Assembly: GCF_000328525.1 (NCBI RefSeq)
Contig: NC_019964.1
Location: 1-64,000, forward strand
Origin: Halovivax ruber XH-70
GTDB taxonomy: Archaea; Halobacteriota; Halobacteria; Halobacteriales; Natrialbaceae
Length of the DNA: 64,000 bases
Direction of reading: 5' to 3'
Position numbers and translations under genes: made by a program. How positions within the stretch are numbered: the stretch's first letter is position 1; every line of letters starts with the position of its first letter. The notes under the pieces are model-generated. The model was not told the origin of the DNA, made no database searches, and was given only the letters and a program-made list of their open reading frames with translations. Below, one piece after another: positions 17,547-26,850 of the stretch.

Positions 17547-17975
17547 CTATCGCGCGATCGGCGAGTAGCGGTCGGTGAGGGCGACGACGCTGGCCGCCGC
17601 GGCGACGACGTGCATGACCATCAACACTGCCACCGCGCCGACGGTCGCGCCGGGTTCGTTCTGGAGCACCCAGTAATCCGGGCCGAACGACAGGAGGAGG
17701 ACGACCGCGGCGGCGACGATGAACGTCCGATCTGGCTGGTCGGATCGGCGCGTGAGCAGCCCGAAGACGAGCGTGGCGCCGGCCACGCCGAGGACCGTAA
17801 AGAGCGCGACCGGGCCGATGGACAACTGTTGAATCGACGCGACGAGGTCGGCCGCGAGGACGGCGCCGAGCAGGAGGCCGTTGCCGACCAGCGCGAGGAC
17901 GAGGGCGACGACGCCTCTGACGGCGAGCGTCGCGGTCGGGATCGATTCACCGGCGGCGTCGAATTGCGATGCCAT
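17547..17975 (-). CDS. Four-span membrane protein (DUF6069-like)
   Basis: 142 aa with four predicted helices (about 15-45, 52-75, 85-100, 110-130). The arrangement and C-terminal LTDRYSPIAR resemble DUF6069 proteins, a family of unknown function. ATG 17975 is the first Met before helix 1. Confidence 0.65.
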   Translation of the reverse strand: MASQFDAAGESIPTATLAVRGVVALVLALVGNGLLLGAVLAADLVASIQQLSIGPVALFTVLGVAGATLVFGLLTRRSDQPDRTFIVAAAVVLLLSFGPDYWVLQNEPGATVGAVAVLMVMHVVAAAASVVALTDRYSPIAR

Positions 17976-18091
17976 GTGTCTGTCCGGCGAGTTGCACGCA
18001 GGACGGTTAGAGTGTACCCATTTCGGCTCGGCGACAGCAACCTTCGGGACGAACACGGCCGTTGAAATACTCGCCCCGCGAACGACCGACC

Positions 18092-19750
18092 ATGCGCGTG
18101 AGTACTGCGGTCGTCGACCGGCTCGCCGAGAGCGGGATCGAGGCCGTCTTCGGGATCCCGGGGAAGCAGACGTTGCCGTTGAACGAAGCGATCGGCGGGC
18201 GTGACGACGTCCGGTTCGTCATGGCTCGCCACGAGACCGCCGTCTCGCACCAGGCGTGGGGCTACGCCGAGACCAGCGGGAAGACTGCGGCGACGGTCGT
18301 CGTTCCAGGGCCGGGTGACATGAACGCGATGAACGGGCTGAAGAACGCGTACAACGACTGTACGCCGCTGGTCCACATCGCCGTCGAGACGGAACCCGAG
18401 ATCCGCGGCGGCGAGGGTATCCACGAGACGCCGCCGGACACCTACGACAACGTCGTCAAGGAGAACGTCCTCGTCGAACGCCCGGAAGGCGCGGTTGCGG
18501 CGCTCGAGGAGGCCATCGCCATCGCCGAGACGGCCCCGACGGGTCCCGTCCGGGTGGGCATTCCGAAGAACTTCCTCGGAAAGGACGTGGCCGTGGCCGA
18601 GCCGCCCGAATTTTCGCGGGACGGGCCGTCCGGCGCCGCGGAGGGGGACGTCGCGGCCGCCGCGGACCTCCTCGCCGACGCCGACGAACCGGTCGTCATC
18701 GCCGGCGGTGGCGTCCGATCGGCGGACGCGAGCGTCGACCTGGAGGCCGTCGCGACGCGACTCGACGCGCCCGTCGTGACCACCTACAAGGGCAAGGGAA
18801 CGATCCCGGCCGATCACCCGCTCTCGGCCGGCACGCTCTCGGGGAGTGCCCCGCCGGCCCTCCTCTCCTTACTCGCCGAGGCGGACGCTGCACTCGCCGT
18901 CGGAACGAACTTCGACGCGGTCGCGACCCGCGCCTGGTCTGTCGACGTGCCCGACGAGCTGGTCCACGTCACGCTCGACCCGGACGATCTGGGAACGGGC
19001 TACGAACCAGCCGTCAGCCTCCTGGCGGACGCTGCCGATGCGCTCCCGGCCATCGGGGAGGCGCTCGCCGAGCGCGACGTCGCCGGCCCGACCGGCGCCG
19101 ACGAGACGCCAGGTTCCGACCGCGCGGCGGCCGTCCGCGACGACTTCGCCGAACGTATCGCCGAGTTGCAGGTGACCGACATCCCACTCACCTCCGTCGC
19201 TGCACTCGAAACCGTCCGCGACGCCCTCCCCCGCGACACCGTCGTCGCGGCCGACGCCGGCGGCTTCCGCGTCTGGGGGCTCAACGCCTTCCCCGCCTAC
19301 GGCCCGCGATCCTACGTCAACCCCGGCTCCTGGGCGACGATGGGAACCGGCCTCCCGTCGGGGATCGGCGCGCAGGTCGCGAACCCGGACGACGACGTCG
19401 TCGTCCTCACCGGCGACGGCGGGTTCATGATGTGCATCCACGAGATCCACACCGCCGTCGCCGAGGACCTCCCGCTCACGATCGTCGTCTTCCGCAACGA
19501 GGACTACGCGATCATCAGCGAGGAGGCCGAACGCTCCTACGCACTCGCCGAGAGCGCCTACGGCTGGCCCGACGCGCCGATCGACTTCGTCGCGATGGCC
19601 GAGAGCATGGGGATGACTGCGAGGCGGGCTGAGGGCCGCAATGCGGTGGCCGAGGCGGTCACGGAGGCCGTTTCGGCGGACGAACCGGTCCTCGTCGAGG
19701 TGCCCACGGACCCGCACGAACCGCAGGCGAGCGAGTGGCTCGCGGAGTAA
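18092..19750 (+). CDS. ThDP-dependent enzyme, acetolactate-synthase-like
   Basis: A 552-aa three-domain thiamine-diphosphate enzyme. The PYR domain contains the catalytic Glu in MARHETAVSHQAWGYAE (about 52). The central domain (about 180-310) has a Rossmann pattern, and the PP domain holds the ThDP/Mg motif GDGGFMMCIHEI. It resembles large subunits of acetolactate synthase but stands alone without an ilvN, so benzoylformate-decarboxylase-like or other activities are equally possible. The last 78 bases of the gene recur at 21491-21568 beyond an AT-rich insert. Confidence 0.88.
   Translation: MRVSTAVVDRLAESGIEAVFGIPGKQTLPLNEAIGGRDDVRFVMARHETAVSHQAWGYAETSGKTAATVVVPGPGDMNAMNGLKNAYNDCTPLVHIAVETEPEIRGGEGIHETPPDTYDNVVKENVLVERPEGAVAALEEAIAIAETAPTGPVRVGIPKNFLGKDVAVAEPPEFSRDGPSGAAEGDVAAAADLLADADEPVVIAGGGVRSADASVDLEAVATRLDAPVVTTYKGKGTIPADHPLSAGTLSGSAPPALLSLLAEADAALAVGTNFDAVATRAWSVDVPDELVHVTLDPDDLGTGYEPAVSLLADAADALPAIGEALAERDVAGPTGADETPGSDRAAAVRDDFAERIAELQVTDIPLTSVAALETVRDALPRDTVVAADAGGFRVWGLNAFPAYGPRSYVNPGSWATMGTGLPSGIGAQVANPDDDVVVLTGDGGFMMCIHEIHTAVAEDLPLTIVVFRNEDYAIISEEAERSYALAESAYGWPDAPIDFVAMAESMGMTARRAEGRNAVAEAVTEAVSADEPVLVEVPTDPHEPQASEWLAE
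19671..19748 (+). repeat. Left copy of 78-bp flanking repeat (3' end of ThDP gene)
   Basis: Matches 21491-21568 at 73 of 78 positions by eye. The copy is the last codons of the ThDP-enzyme gene (stop TAA). Four of the five mismatches are silent and one changes Asp to Ala. Confidence 0.85.
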
Positions 19751-19927
19751 CTCGAAAATTCTTCCTTCACTAACAAATAAGGTGTCGAGGGGTAAATCGA
19801 TCCAACTAATTTGCTATATCGCTCGATTTTTCTTTATCAAGCATGGTCGTGGAAGGGTGTTCACCCAGAATATAAATTTAGAAACAATAGAAAATTTTAT
19901 AGTAAAATATACATTATGATATGACGC

Positions 19928-20911
19928 ATGAAATCGTTCAACACCCGATATGGAAGGAGGGATTACATAAAAAATGCATTATCTGCTGGATCTGTGATTG
20001 GTGGCTTCACGCTGGCTAACCACGCAGAAGCGCAAAACGTAATCGAAAGCGGAGGTCCGGAAGAGACCTGGGATGTTTACGAAGAGAATTTCCCTATGGA
20101 TGATGAGGATGCAGCAGCAACTGTCGTTTCATCTGTCTTAAACTGGTGGGGAGCAGAAATTGTCCCTCGCCCGGGTGGTGATAAATACGTACAAAACTTC
20201 GACACCTGCTGCCTATTCAGAAATCAAAAAACGGATGGGACGAGGGGATACGCATTTGAGGAACATTCACTATCTGCGTCAATCATTAATGGATGGGCTG
20301 AATTTAATGTTGCACCGAACGGGTCGGATACATTAGGTGCGGCAACTAATGAAACTCCCCTACGCGATGGGATGGAGAATGTTGCAGCGGCAACCGTCGA
20401 ATACGGTCTGAGTCAGATTGCTGGTCCTTTTGACTATTTCTTTAGCGCGTCAGATATTTATGATGCCTATGATGAAACTGACTTTGACACTGGTGATGAT
20501 CGTAAACTGGAATGGAACGACTCCTTTTACACAGGCCGTTCAGATATGACTCACTATTCCTGGATCATTGTGGATCAAGAACCGGGGGAATATCCTGCCG
20601 TTGGTACAATGGACGTTGTCAGCGAGGTAGACGCATCATATTCAATGTGGGACGCAAAAGTCGAGTACCGAGTTAACTATTCTACTCATTCATCCCCATG
20701 GGAATCAACAGAAACGAGCGTCTCCTCAATGGAGGATGAGGAGCTTAAAAGGAGGGGGATAAGTAAAATAAATCCTATGAGAGCTAAAGCGCTATCTGGA
20801 ACAGTTTTACCTCCGATGGTCACCCAACGGGCGATCGAGGAGGAAAGGCCAGTTTACTGGACTACTGACCTTCCAATTGAGGTAACAGTTACAACCCAGT
20901 CTGGTGGCTAG
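19928..20911 (+). CDS. Tat-exported protein of unknown function (island 1)
   Basis: 327 aa. The N-terminus carries a twin-arginine signal (RYGRRDYIKNALSAGS) and a likely cleavage after HAEA (about residue 35), so the folded protein is sent outside. The mature part is polar and Trp/Tyr-rich, with CC at about position 98, and no catalytic motif that I recognise. Codon use is AT-rich, unlike the flanking genes. The lipoprotein gene starts 4 bp after its stop; a similar pair exists at 28854-30190. Confidence 0.7.
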   Translation: MKSFNTRYGRRDYIKNALSAGSVIGGFTLANHAEAQNVIESGGPEETWDVYEENFPMDDEDAAATVVSSVLNWWGAEIVPRPGGDKYVQNFDTCCLFRNQKTDGTRGYAFEEHSLSASIINGWAEFNVAPNGSDTLGAATNETPLRDGMENVAAATVEYGLSQIAGPFDYFFSASDIYDAYDETDFDTGDDRKLEWNDSFYTGRSDMTHYSWIIVDQEPGEYPAVGTMDVVSEVDASYSMWDAKVEYRVNYSTHSSPWESTETSVSSMEDEELKRRGISKINPMRAKALSGTVLPPMVTQRAIEEERPVYWTTDLPIEVTVTTQSGG

Positions 20912-20915
20912 CGTG

Positions 20916-21404
20916 ATGACGAGCAGAAGACGATTCATCGCGTACTTTGGCAGCATGCTTTCCATGACTAGCGCAGGGTGTTTGTCTCGTCTTTCCCGGG
21001 AGGAACCTCGACTCGTCTACGTGGCACTGGAAAACCAGAGTTCTGAGCGAAAGACAGTCGATCTGAAGGTCAACGCCGACGGTGAAACTCGGATAGATAC
21101 GTCGATCACACTCTCGTCGATCGATAAGTCGACTGACCAGCCGGATCCGTCGGACGCCCCGTATCAGTGTTACCTTACTGGCGACTGGCCTGAACGGGGT
21201 ACGTATGAAGTCGTAGCTAGGTTAACCGACATCGACCGTACCTTTCGGTCGACGTCACGTGGTATCGAACCCGGATCGGACTTCGGGTTAATGGGCATGG
21301 TTCACCCTGGCCGCGACGCAATAGGTTGGTTCTCGGAAACGGTTGGCCCCGACGAAATTACGGAGTATGAAAACTGGCTGGAACGATATGGAGAAACGAG
21401 ATAA
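20916..21404 (+). CDS. Tat lipoprotein, partner of the exported protein (island 1)
   Basis: 162 aa. The signal peptide has SRRRFIAYFGS and ends with lipobox SAGC (Cys about 22), so it is probably lipid-anchored on the outer face of the membrane. The following segment (LVYVALENQSSERKTVDLKV) has the alternating pattern of an Ig-like beta sandwich. The ATG at 20916 is preferred to upstream GTGs because it places the RR near the N-terminus. Confidence 0.7.
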   Translation: MTSRRRFIAYFGSMLSMTSAGCLSRLSREEPRLVYVALENQSSERKTVDLKVNADGETRIDTSITLSSIDKSTDQPDPSDAPYQCYLTGDWPERGTYEVVARLTDIDRTFRSTSRGIEPGSDFGLMGMVHPGRDAIGWFSETVGPDEITEYENWLERYGETR

Positions 21405-21490
21405 TAGCGAACTATTAGATATTTAGTCATGGGCTGGCGGGGGGATTAATATGGTTGCTAACATACGGCTCGAATTCCTTTTGATCGTTA

Positions 21491-21568
21491 TTTCGGCGGC
21501 CGAACCCGTCCTCGTCGAGGTCCCGACGGACCCGCACGAACCGCAGGCAAGCGAGTGGCTCGCGGAGT
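21491..21568 (+). repeat. Right copy of 78-bp flanking repeat
   Basis: Second copy of the ThDP-gene 3' end, including an in-frame stop (TGA instead of TAA). It no longer belongs to a complete gene. It sits about 30 bp from the stop of the convergent DMT transporter, which suggests it marks the original gene end. Confidence 0.8.
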
Positions 21569-21600
21569 GACCGCCGAACGGAGATCGCGCACCGGCGAGG

Positions 21601-22569
21601 TTACGGTCTGATTCCCGCTACCACGTCGACGACGTCGACCAGCGCGTTTCGTTTCAGGAGGGCGAACCCGAGCGCGACGAGCGAGAACCCGGCGATTGCG
21701 CCGGGGCCGATCGTCTCGCCCAGGACGAAGACGCCGGCGACCGTCGCGACGACCGGGACGAGGTACGAGACCAGTGCTACCTCGAACGCGCCGTACTTCT
21801 CGAGGATCGCGAAGTAGATCAGGAAGGCGACCGCGGTCGAGAAGACGCCGAGGTAGAGGACGGCGCCGACGGCGGTCGGGGTCGGCCCGCCGACGAGGTG
21901 CTCTCCTGCGACCCCGCTCGCTGCGTGGAGGACGAGTGCGCCGACGGCCATCGACCACCCGGTCAGGGCGACGCGGTCGATCGCGGGGGAAAAGCGCTGC
22001 ACGAGGACGCCGCCGAGGGCGATGCTGCACACCTGTCCGACGACGAGCAGTCGCGCCGCCGTGTCGCCGGCCAGCACCGCGCCCGGATCGGGGGAGATGA
22101 CCAGCCCGACGCCGACGAACCCGATCGCGACGCCGACGACGCCGACTCTCGTCAGGTGTTCGTCGAGCAGTACGATCGCCAGCAGGGCCGTCACGATTGG
22201 AGTTAGTGACTGCAAGATAGCGGCGACGCCGCTCGGCACGGTCTGCTGGGCGACGAACAACAGGCCGTTACCGGCGACCAGAAAACAGCCACCGGCGGCG
22301 ATCGCCGCGAGGTCGTCCCGGCGCGTCGGAACCCACCCGTCGATGCGAATCGCGGCGACGGCGAGCAGGAGGATCGCGGCCACGTCGTAGCGCAATCCCG
22401 CGAAGAAAAGGGGCGGCAGGGAGTCGAGACCCACGCTGATCGCGGGAAACGACAGCCCCCACAGAACCGACAGCACCAGAAAGAGCGAGGCGTCGAGCGA
22501 TCGTGACACGGCGACGAGTTGGGCCGGGAGTTCCAAGGCGCTGGCGGTGGCTGCACGGATCGCCGCCAT
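21601..22569 (-). CDS. EamA-type DMT transporter
   Basis: 322 aa with ten predicted helices in two EamA repeats (about 10-140 and 155-290), typical of drug/metabolite exporters of the RhaT/YdcZ superfamily. The first repeat begins LVLSVLWGLSFPAISVGLD and the second holds FLIYFAILEKYGAFEVALVSYL. The substrate cannot be told. ATG 22569 is chosen because the much longer in-frame extension upstream overlaps rpiA and lacks coding character. Confidence 0.88.
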   Translation of the reverse strand: MAAIRAATASALELPAQLVAVSRSLDASLFLVLSVLWGLSFPAISVGLDSLPPLFFAGLRYDVAAILLLAVAAIRIDGWVPTRRDDLAAIAAGGCFLVAGNGLLFVAQQTVPSGVAAILQSLTPIVTALLAIVLLDEHLTRVGVVGVAIGFVGVGLVISPDPGAVLAGDTAARLLVVGQVCSIALGGVLVQRFSPAIDRVALTGWSMAVGALVLHAASGVAGEHLVGGPTPTAVGAVLYLGVFSTAVAFLIYFAILEKYGAFEVALVSYLVPVVATVAGVFVLGETIGPGAIAGFSLVALGFALLKRNALVDVVDVVAGIRP

Positions 22570-22644
22570 CGACGCCGACCGATCGATCCGGCATCTCGTC
22601 GCGAGACGACTGGTTTTTTGCCGGTCCCCTTCCCCTAGGCGCGT

Positions 22645-23328
22645 ATGAAAGCGGGTGACGGATCGGCCGAGGCGAAGCGCCGGGCGGGGCACGCGGCGGC
22701 CGACGCCGTCGAGGATGGGACGGTCGTCGGCCTCGGGACCGGGAGCACGGCGGCCTACGCCATCGAGGCGATCGGGCGGGCCGTCGAGAACGGCCTGGAC
22801 GTCCACGGCGTCGCGACCTCCGCGGAGTCGGCCCAGTTGGCACGCGAGTCTGGGATCCCACTGACCACGCTGGCGGCCGTCGACGGTGTCGACCTCGCGA
22901 TCGACGGCGCCGACCAGGTGGCCGACGGCGACCTGATCAAGGGCGGCGGGGCGGCCCACACGCGCGAGAAGCTGATCGACGCGGCGGCAGACCGCTTCCT
23001 CGTGGTCGTCGACGACTCGAAGCTGGCCGATCGGCTCGACTGGCCGGTCCCCGTCGCCGTCCTCCAGGGGGCCGAATCGGTCGTTGCCGAGCGCCTCCGG
23101 GGCCTCGGCGGCGAGCCCACGTTGCGCGAGGCCGAGCGAAAGGACGGCCCGGTCGTCACCGACGACGGCCACCTCGTCCTCGACTGTGACTTCGGTGAGA
23201 TTGGAGATCCCGGGACGCTGGCGACGGCCCTGTCCACGATCCCGGGCGTCGTCGAACACGGCCTGTTCGTCGATCTCGCCGACGAGATCTACGTCGGCAG
23301 CGCGGACGGCGTCGACGTGTTGCAGTGA
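22645..23328 (+). CDS. rpiA: Ribose-5-phosphate isomerase A
   Basis: A 227-aa enzyme interconverting ribose 5-phosphate and ribulose 5-phosphate in pentose supply for nucleotides. Signature motifs are VGLGTGSTAAY (about 29-39), DLAIDGADQV (about 85-94) and KGGGAAHTREK (about 101-111), with the catalytic Glu near the last. A T-run TGGTTTTTTG lies about 28 bases before the ATG. It diverges from the DMT transporter. Confidence 0.95.
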   Translation: MKAGDGSAEAKRRAGHAAADAVEDGTVVGLGTGSTAAYAIEAIGRAVENGLDVHGVATSAESAQLARESGIPLTTLAAVDGVDLAIDGADQVADGDLIKGGGAAHTREKLIDAAADRFLVVVDDSKLADRLDWPVPVAVLQGAESVVAERLRGLGGEPTLREAERKDGPVVTDDGHLVLDCDFGEIGDPGTLATALSTIPGVVEHGLFVDLADEIYVGSADGVDVLQ

Positions 23329-23339
23329 GTTCGGGCGTC

Positions 23340-23804
23340 TTACTGTGTGACTCGTTCGACGAGGGTGTCTGCCTGTGCGTCTCGTTCGTCCGCTTCCGTA
23401 TCGCGCTGGGCAGCCAGCGCGACGACGGCGAGGTAGAGCACGCCCAGGGCCCGCGTGGCGGGGACGACCCACGACTTCAGTTTCAGCTCGTGCGGATTCT
23501 CGTAGGCGAAGGACTGACTGAATCGGATCAGCGGCCGCGGTGCGAGCACGGCGAGGAGTCCAGCGCTGGTGAGCGCGCCGCTGGTCATCGGCGTTCGTCG
23601 CCGGCCGCGACGAAGTTCCCAGACGAACAGGGCGCCCTCGAGTCGGGCGAGAGTGAGTGCCTCGGAGCGCAGTCGCCCGTCGCCGGGGTTTTCGAGTCCG
23701 ATCCGTTCACAGGCGTCGATCACCGGCTGCGGGGCGACGATCTCGACGAGACCGAACGCGATCAGCGCCGCGCGGGCCGATCGAGAGAGTGGATGACGAA
23801 CCAT
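23340..23804 (-). CDS. Conserved membrane-associated hypothetical protein
   Basis: 154 aa with hydrophobic stretches at about 10-30, 75-92 and 115-132. Two similar halves are suggested by FGLVEIVAPQPVIDACERIGLENP and LLAVLAPRPLIRFSQSFAYENP, an internal duplication. Family not recognised. It overlaps nothing and converges with rpiA, 11 bp away. Confidence 0.65.
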   Translation of the reverse strand: MVRHPLSRSARAALIAFGLVEIVAPQPVIDACERIGLENPGDGRLRSEALTLARLEGALFVWELRRGRRRTPMTSGALTSAGLLAVLAPRPLIRFSQSFAYENPHELKLKSWVVPATRALGVLYLAVVALAAQRDTEADERDAQADTLVERVTQ

Positions 23805-23965
23805 GGTCGTGGTACCACGACTCGGACGAAATAGCCCGGTCTCCGACCATCGTCTCCAGTACGGATCGGAGATCCCACCGCGGGTTTCGACCTTTTGTTC
23901 GTGAGATCACCGGTTTGGCACCGAAACGAACGGTTTTTGCCGGGTTGTACCGATCGGTGGGCTAG

Positions 23966-25027
23966 ATGCCCGAGACAGCCGATCGAAAGGACGACCACAT
24001 TCGGATCATCGAAGAAGAAGACGTCGAGACGAGCGGGACCGGCTTCGCCGACGTGGAACTGGTTCACGAGGCGCTGCCGGAGATCCACCGCGACGAGATC
24101 GACCAGTCTGTCACGCTGTTCGGGCACGAACTGTCGGCGCCGATCGTCATCGAGAGCATGACGGGCGGCCACCCGAACACGACGAAGCTCAACCGCAACC
24201 TGGCCGCGGCCGCCCAGGAGACGGGAATCGCGATGGGCGTCGGCAGCCAGCGCGCCGGTCTCGAGCTCGACGACCCCGACCTGCTCGAATCCTACACCGT
24301 CGTGCGCGACGTCGCCCCGGATGCCGTTCTCTACGGAAACATCGGCGCCGCCCAGCTCGACGAGTACGGCGTGGCCGAGGTCGAACGCGCCGTCGAGATG
24401 ATCGACGCCGACGCGATGGCGATCCACCTCAACTTCCTCCAGGAGGCCGTCCAGCCGGAGGGTGACGTCGACGCACGTGGCTGTCTCGAGGCGATCGAGC
24501 GGGTCGCCGAGGGGCTCTCCGTGCCCGTCGTCGTCAAAGAGACCGGCAACGGTATCTCGGGGAAGACGGCCGAGCGACTCACCGATGCCGGTGTCGACGC
24601 CATCGACGTCGCCGGGCGGGGCGGCACGACCTGGTCCGGTATCGAGGCCTACCGAGCCCGCGCCGTGGGGGCGGATCGGCAGGCAGCGGTCGGCGAGCGA
24701 TTCCGCCGCTGGGGCCTGCCGACGGCCATCAGCACGATCGAGGCGGCCGACGTCCACGACTGCGTGATCGCCAGCGGCGGCGTCCGCTCCGGCCTCGACA
24801 TCGCGAAGGCGATCGCGCTCGGTGCCCGCGCCGGCGGGCTCGCGAAACCGTTCCTCGGACCGGCAGCCGAGGGGACCGACGCCGTCGTCGACCTGATCGA
24901 GACGCTGCAACTGGAACTCGAGACCGCGATGTTCGTCACCGGCTCGCAGCAGGTGGCAGATCTCCGGACGGCGGAGCACGTCGTGCTCGGTCGAACGAAG
25001 ACGTACCTGTCCGAACGCGCGCCGTGA
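23966..25027 (+). CDS. fni: Type 2 isopentenyl-diphosphate isomerase (FMN)
   Basis: A 353-aa TIM-barrel flavoenzyme that interconverts IPP and DMAPP for isoprenoid membrane lipids and carotenoids. Motifs: RKDDHIRI at the start, ESMTGGHP (about 67-74), [26 protein letters not shown], and the FMN/phosphate site [19 protein letters not shown]. Length is standard. The sequence ACGGTTTTTGCC about 33 bases before the ATG is a likely promoter. The acidic repeat gene at 25282 follows on the same strand after 254 bp. Confidence 0.95.
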   Translation: MPETADRKDDHIRIIEEEDVETSGTGFADVELVHEALPEIHRDEIDQSVTLFGHELSAPIVIESMTGGHPNTTKLNRNLAAAAQETGIAMGVGSQRAGLELDDPDLLESYTVVRDVAPDAVLYGNIGAAQLDEYGVAEVERAVEMIDADAMAIHLNFLQEAVQPEGDVDARGCLEAIERVAEGLSVPVVVKETGNGISGKTAERLTDAGVDAIDVAGRGGTTWSGIEAYRARAVGADRQAAVGERFRRWGLPTAISTIEAADVHDCVIASGGVRSGLDIAKAIALGARAGGLAKPFLGPAAEGTDAVVDLIETLQLELETAMFVTGSQQVADLRTAEHVVLGRTKTYLSERAP

Positions 25028-25243
25028 GCAGGTTGGCTCACCCGTGCGAGCTCACCTCCTGCGTGCGATTTCCCTCCTGTCCAATCTGTCCACCAGAACC
25101 GATCGCCGTCCGCCGATCGACCGGCGGCTCGATCGGGAGTTGACTTCATTCTTCGAAGCGTTGAACCGCTACAGGGACGACTGATCCCGCCTCAATCCCA
25201 CCTTGAACTTGTTATCCGAATACTTTAATATGGATGGTGGGGA

Positions 25244-25252
25244 AAATTTATA
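25244..25252 (+). promoter_or_regulatory. TATA box for the 25282 gene
   Basis: AAATTTATA lies about 33 bases before the ATG at 25282. A second A/T-rich patch TACTTTAATATGG at 25221 could drive a longer start at 25234. Confidence 0.5.
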
Positions 25253-25281
25253 ACCATCAATCCTGTCGTCTCCGCCGGAGC

Positions 25282-26649
25282 ATGGGATCGCGAACCGAGG
25301 GCGACGATGGGCCGATTCGGCGCACCGACTCGCTGGAGGCGTTGCTCCAGGCGACCGATCGGAACACGGAGGAGATCGTCGAGGCGCTCCGCGAGAGCGG
25401 CCCACGACGGCACGTCTCCGAGTCGAGCGTCGACGAGGTCCTCGAGACGGCTTCGCGCCCGCAGGCTGCGGACGACGACGCGTTCGCGCTCTCTGGCGGT
25501 CCCACACGCACGATTTCGACGACCGGTATCGACGAGGTGTTCGAGACACTGGAAGCGGAGGCACCACCGCTCTCGACGGCGTCGCGGGCCGAGGCCGCGT
25601 CACAGCCGGCCGCTGAACCCGATACCTCGACGAGTACGAGTGAGTCCGGATCGACCAGTGAATCGACCGATGCGACTGATGACCTCACTGCTCGCCCGCT
25701 CGCCGAAGTGGACGAAACGCAACGCGCGGAGGCGACGGTCGCGTCGCTCTCCGGTGGCGGCCCACGACGGACGGTCTCCGAGCAGAGCGTCGACGACATC
25801 CTCTCGCTGCTCGACGACGAGGAGCCGGATACGACCGATTCGGACGCGGCAGCCGCCGATCTCAGACCGGACGACGCTGGCGACGCGCTGGCATCGTTAC
25901 TCGCCGACGCCGAGCCACCAGCTGAGTCGATCGAACCGTCGAGCGAGTCCGAGGAACCGGAGCGATCACAGGCGAGGAACGAGGCGTCGGTGAGCGTCGA
26001 ATCGTCGAACACGGTCGACGCTGCGGTCTCGGCCCTCGAAACGCACGGGCCGGACGACAGTGATTCCGCCGAAGCGGCTCGCGGCGCCGACGATTCCCGT
26101 GCGGAAGCGACCGACAGCGCGTTCGAGTGGGGCCCACACGACACGGGGGACGAAGCCGACGTCTCCGACCGGAAGACGGGGCCGGCCATCACCGAACAGC
26201 CACCGACACCCGACGATGCAGGCGCGCTCGTCACCCGCGCCGAACTCGAAGAGATCGCTGCGCTCGTTTCGGAGCCCGAATCGACGCCGACTCGTCCCGC
26301 CTCGGCCGAATCCGCGACGGGTCACTCCACCTCGGTCGAACCGAGAACGGTCGGCCCGACCCCCAGTGGGACAACGGATGGGGTGACGGACGAGGCTACT
26401 GGGGCCCCGTCGAGTCCGTCAACCGTCGTGGTCAGTGTCGATACGGTCCTCGCACCGACGGCCGAGCAGGTCGGTGATCGCCATCCCGTGGTGGCCGACC
26501 GGCACCGTCGACCGACGTCGACCGATTCGACTGCCGGCCCGACGACTGAAGAGCGAGCTACCGAGGACGGTGGACGGGAGCCCGCCAGCACGGGCGGGAC
26601 GGTTCGGTCGCTCTGGCGTCGCCTCCGGAAGTGGTTGAGTCGACGCTAA
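25282..26649 (+). CDS. Acidic repeat protein with basic C-terminal tail
   Basis: 455 aa, mostly low-complexity and rich in Ser, Thr, Asp, Glu and Ala. Three related blocks recur: ESGPRRHVSESSVDEVLE (about 39-55), SGGPTRTISTTGIDEVFE (about 71-88) and SGGGPRRTVSEQSVDDIL (about 157-174). The last residues SLWRRLRKWLSRR form a strongly basic amphipathic helix that could touch membrane, DNA or RNA. No signal peptide. No family recognised; the repeated Arg-Arg-x-Val-Ser sites look like potential phosphorylation or docking motifs. ATG at 25282 fits a leaderless start. Confidence 0.7.
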   Translation: MGSRTEGDDGPIRRTDSLEALLQATDRNTEEIVEALRESGPRRHVSESSVDEVLETASRPQAADDDAFALSGGPTRTISTTGIDEVFETLEAEAPPLSTASRAEAASQPAAEPDTSTSTSESGSTSESTDATDDLTARPLAEVDETQRAEATVASLSGGGPRRTVSEQSVDDILSLLDDEEPDTTDSDAAAADLRPDDAGDALASLLADAEPPAESIEPSSESEEPERSQARNEASVSVESSNTVDAAVSALETHGPDDSDSAEAARGADDSRAEATDSAFEWGPHDTGDEADVSDRKTGPAITEQPPTPDDAGALVTRAELEEIAALVSEPESTPTRPASAESATGHSTSVEPRTVGPTPSGTTDGVTDEATGAPSSPSTVVVSVDTVLAPTAEQVGDRHPVVADRHRRPTSTDSTAGPTTEERATEDGGREPASTGGTVRSLWRRLRKWLSRR

Positions 26650-26790
26650 CTGGTCGAGCGGACCTACCTATTCGAGTAGACGCTAACTGGCCGAGCGGTC
26701 GCTACCTGTTCGAGTGAACGCCCCCTGGCCGAACTGACGCTGTCTGTTCGAGTGGACGCTACCTGGTTGAGCCGAGACTAACCGGGTGAA
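26642..26790. repeat. Eight degenerate 19-bp tandem repeats
   Basis: Consecutive units of 19 bp (one of 18), consensus about GACGCTACCTGKTCGAGTG, begin at the last codons of the acidic repeat gene and run into the spacer before the DUF1931 gene. The alternation of GCTAACTGGYCGAGCG and CTACCTGTTCGAGTG types suggests an earlier 38-bp doublet was amplified. Confidence 0.7.
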
Positions 26791-26850
26791 ATACACGTTC
26801 ACCGCCCGTCGCTCGGGAGTCGGTGAACGGAAAACGCAGTCGAAGTTACC

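Larger units (their letters stand above)
19751..21490. mobile_element. AT-rich insert between duplicated gene ends (island 1)
   Basis: The base composition drops sharply just after the ThDP gene stop codon and returns at the second copy of its 3' end. The insert carries two genes (19928, 20916) and no integrase or transposase. The layout is what remains when an element brings its own version of a host gene end to its target site, or when DNA enters by homologous recombination. The mechanism is inferred. Confidence 0.65.
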
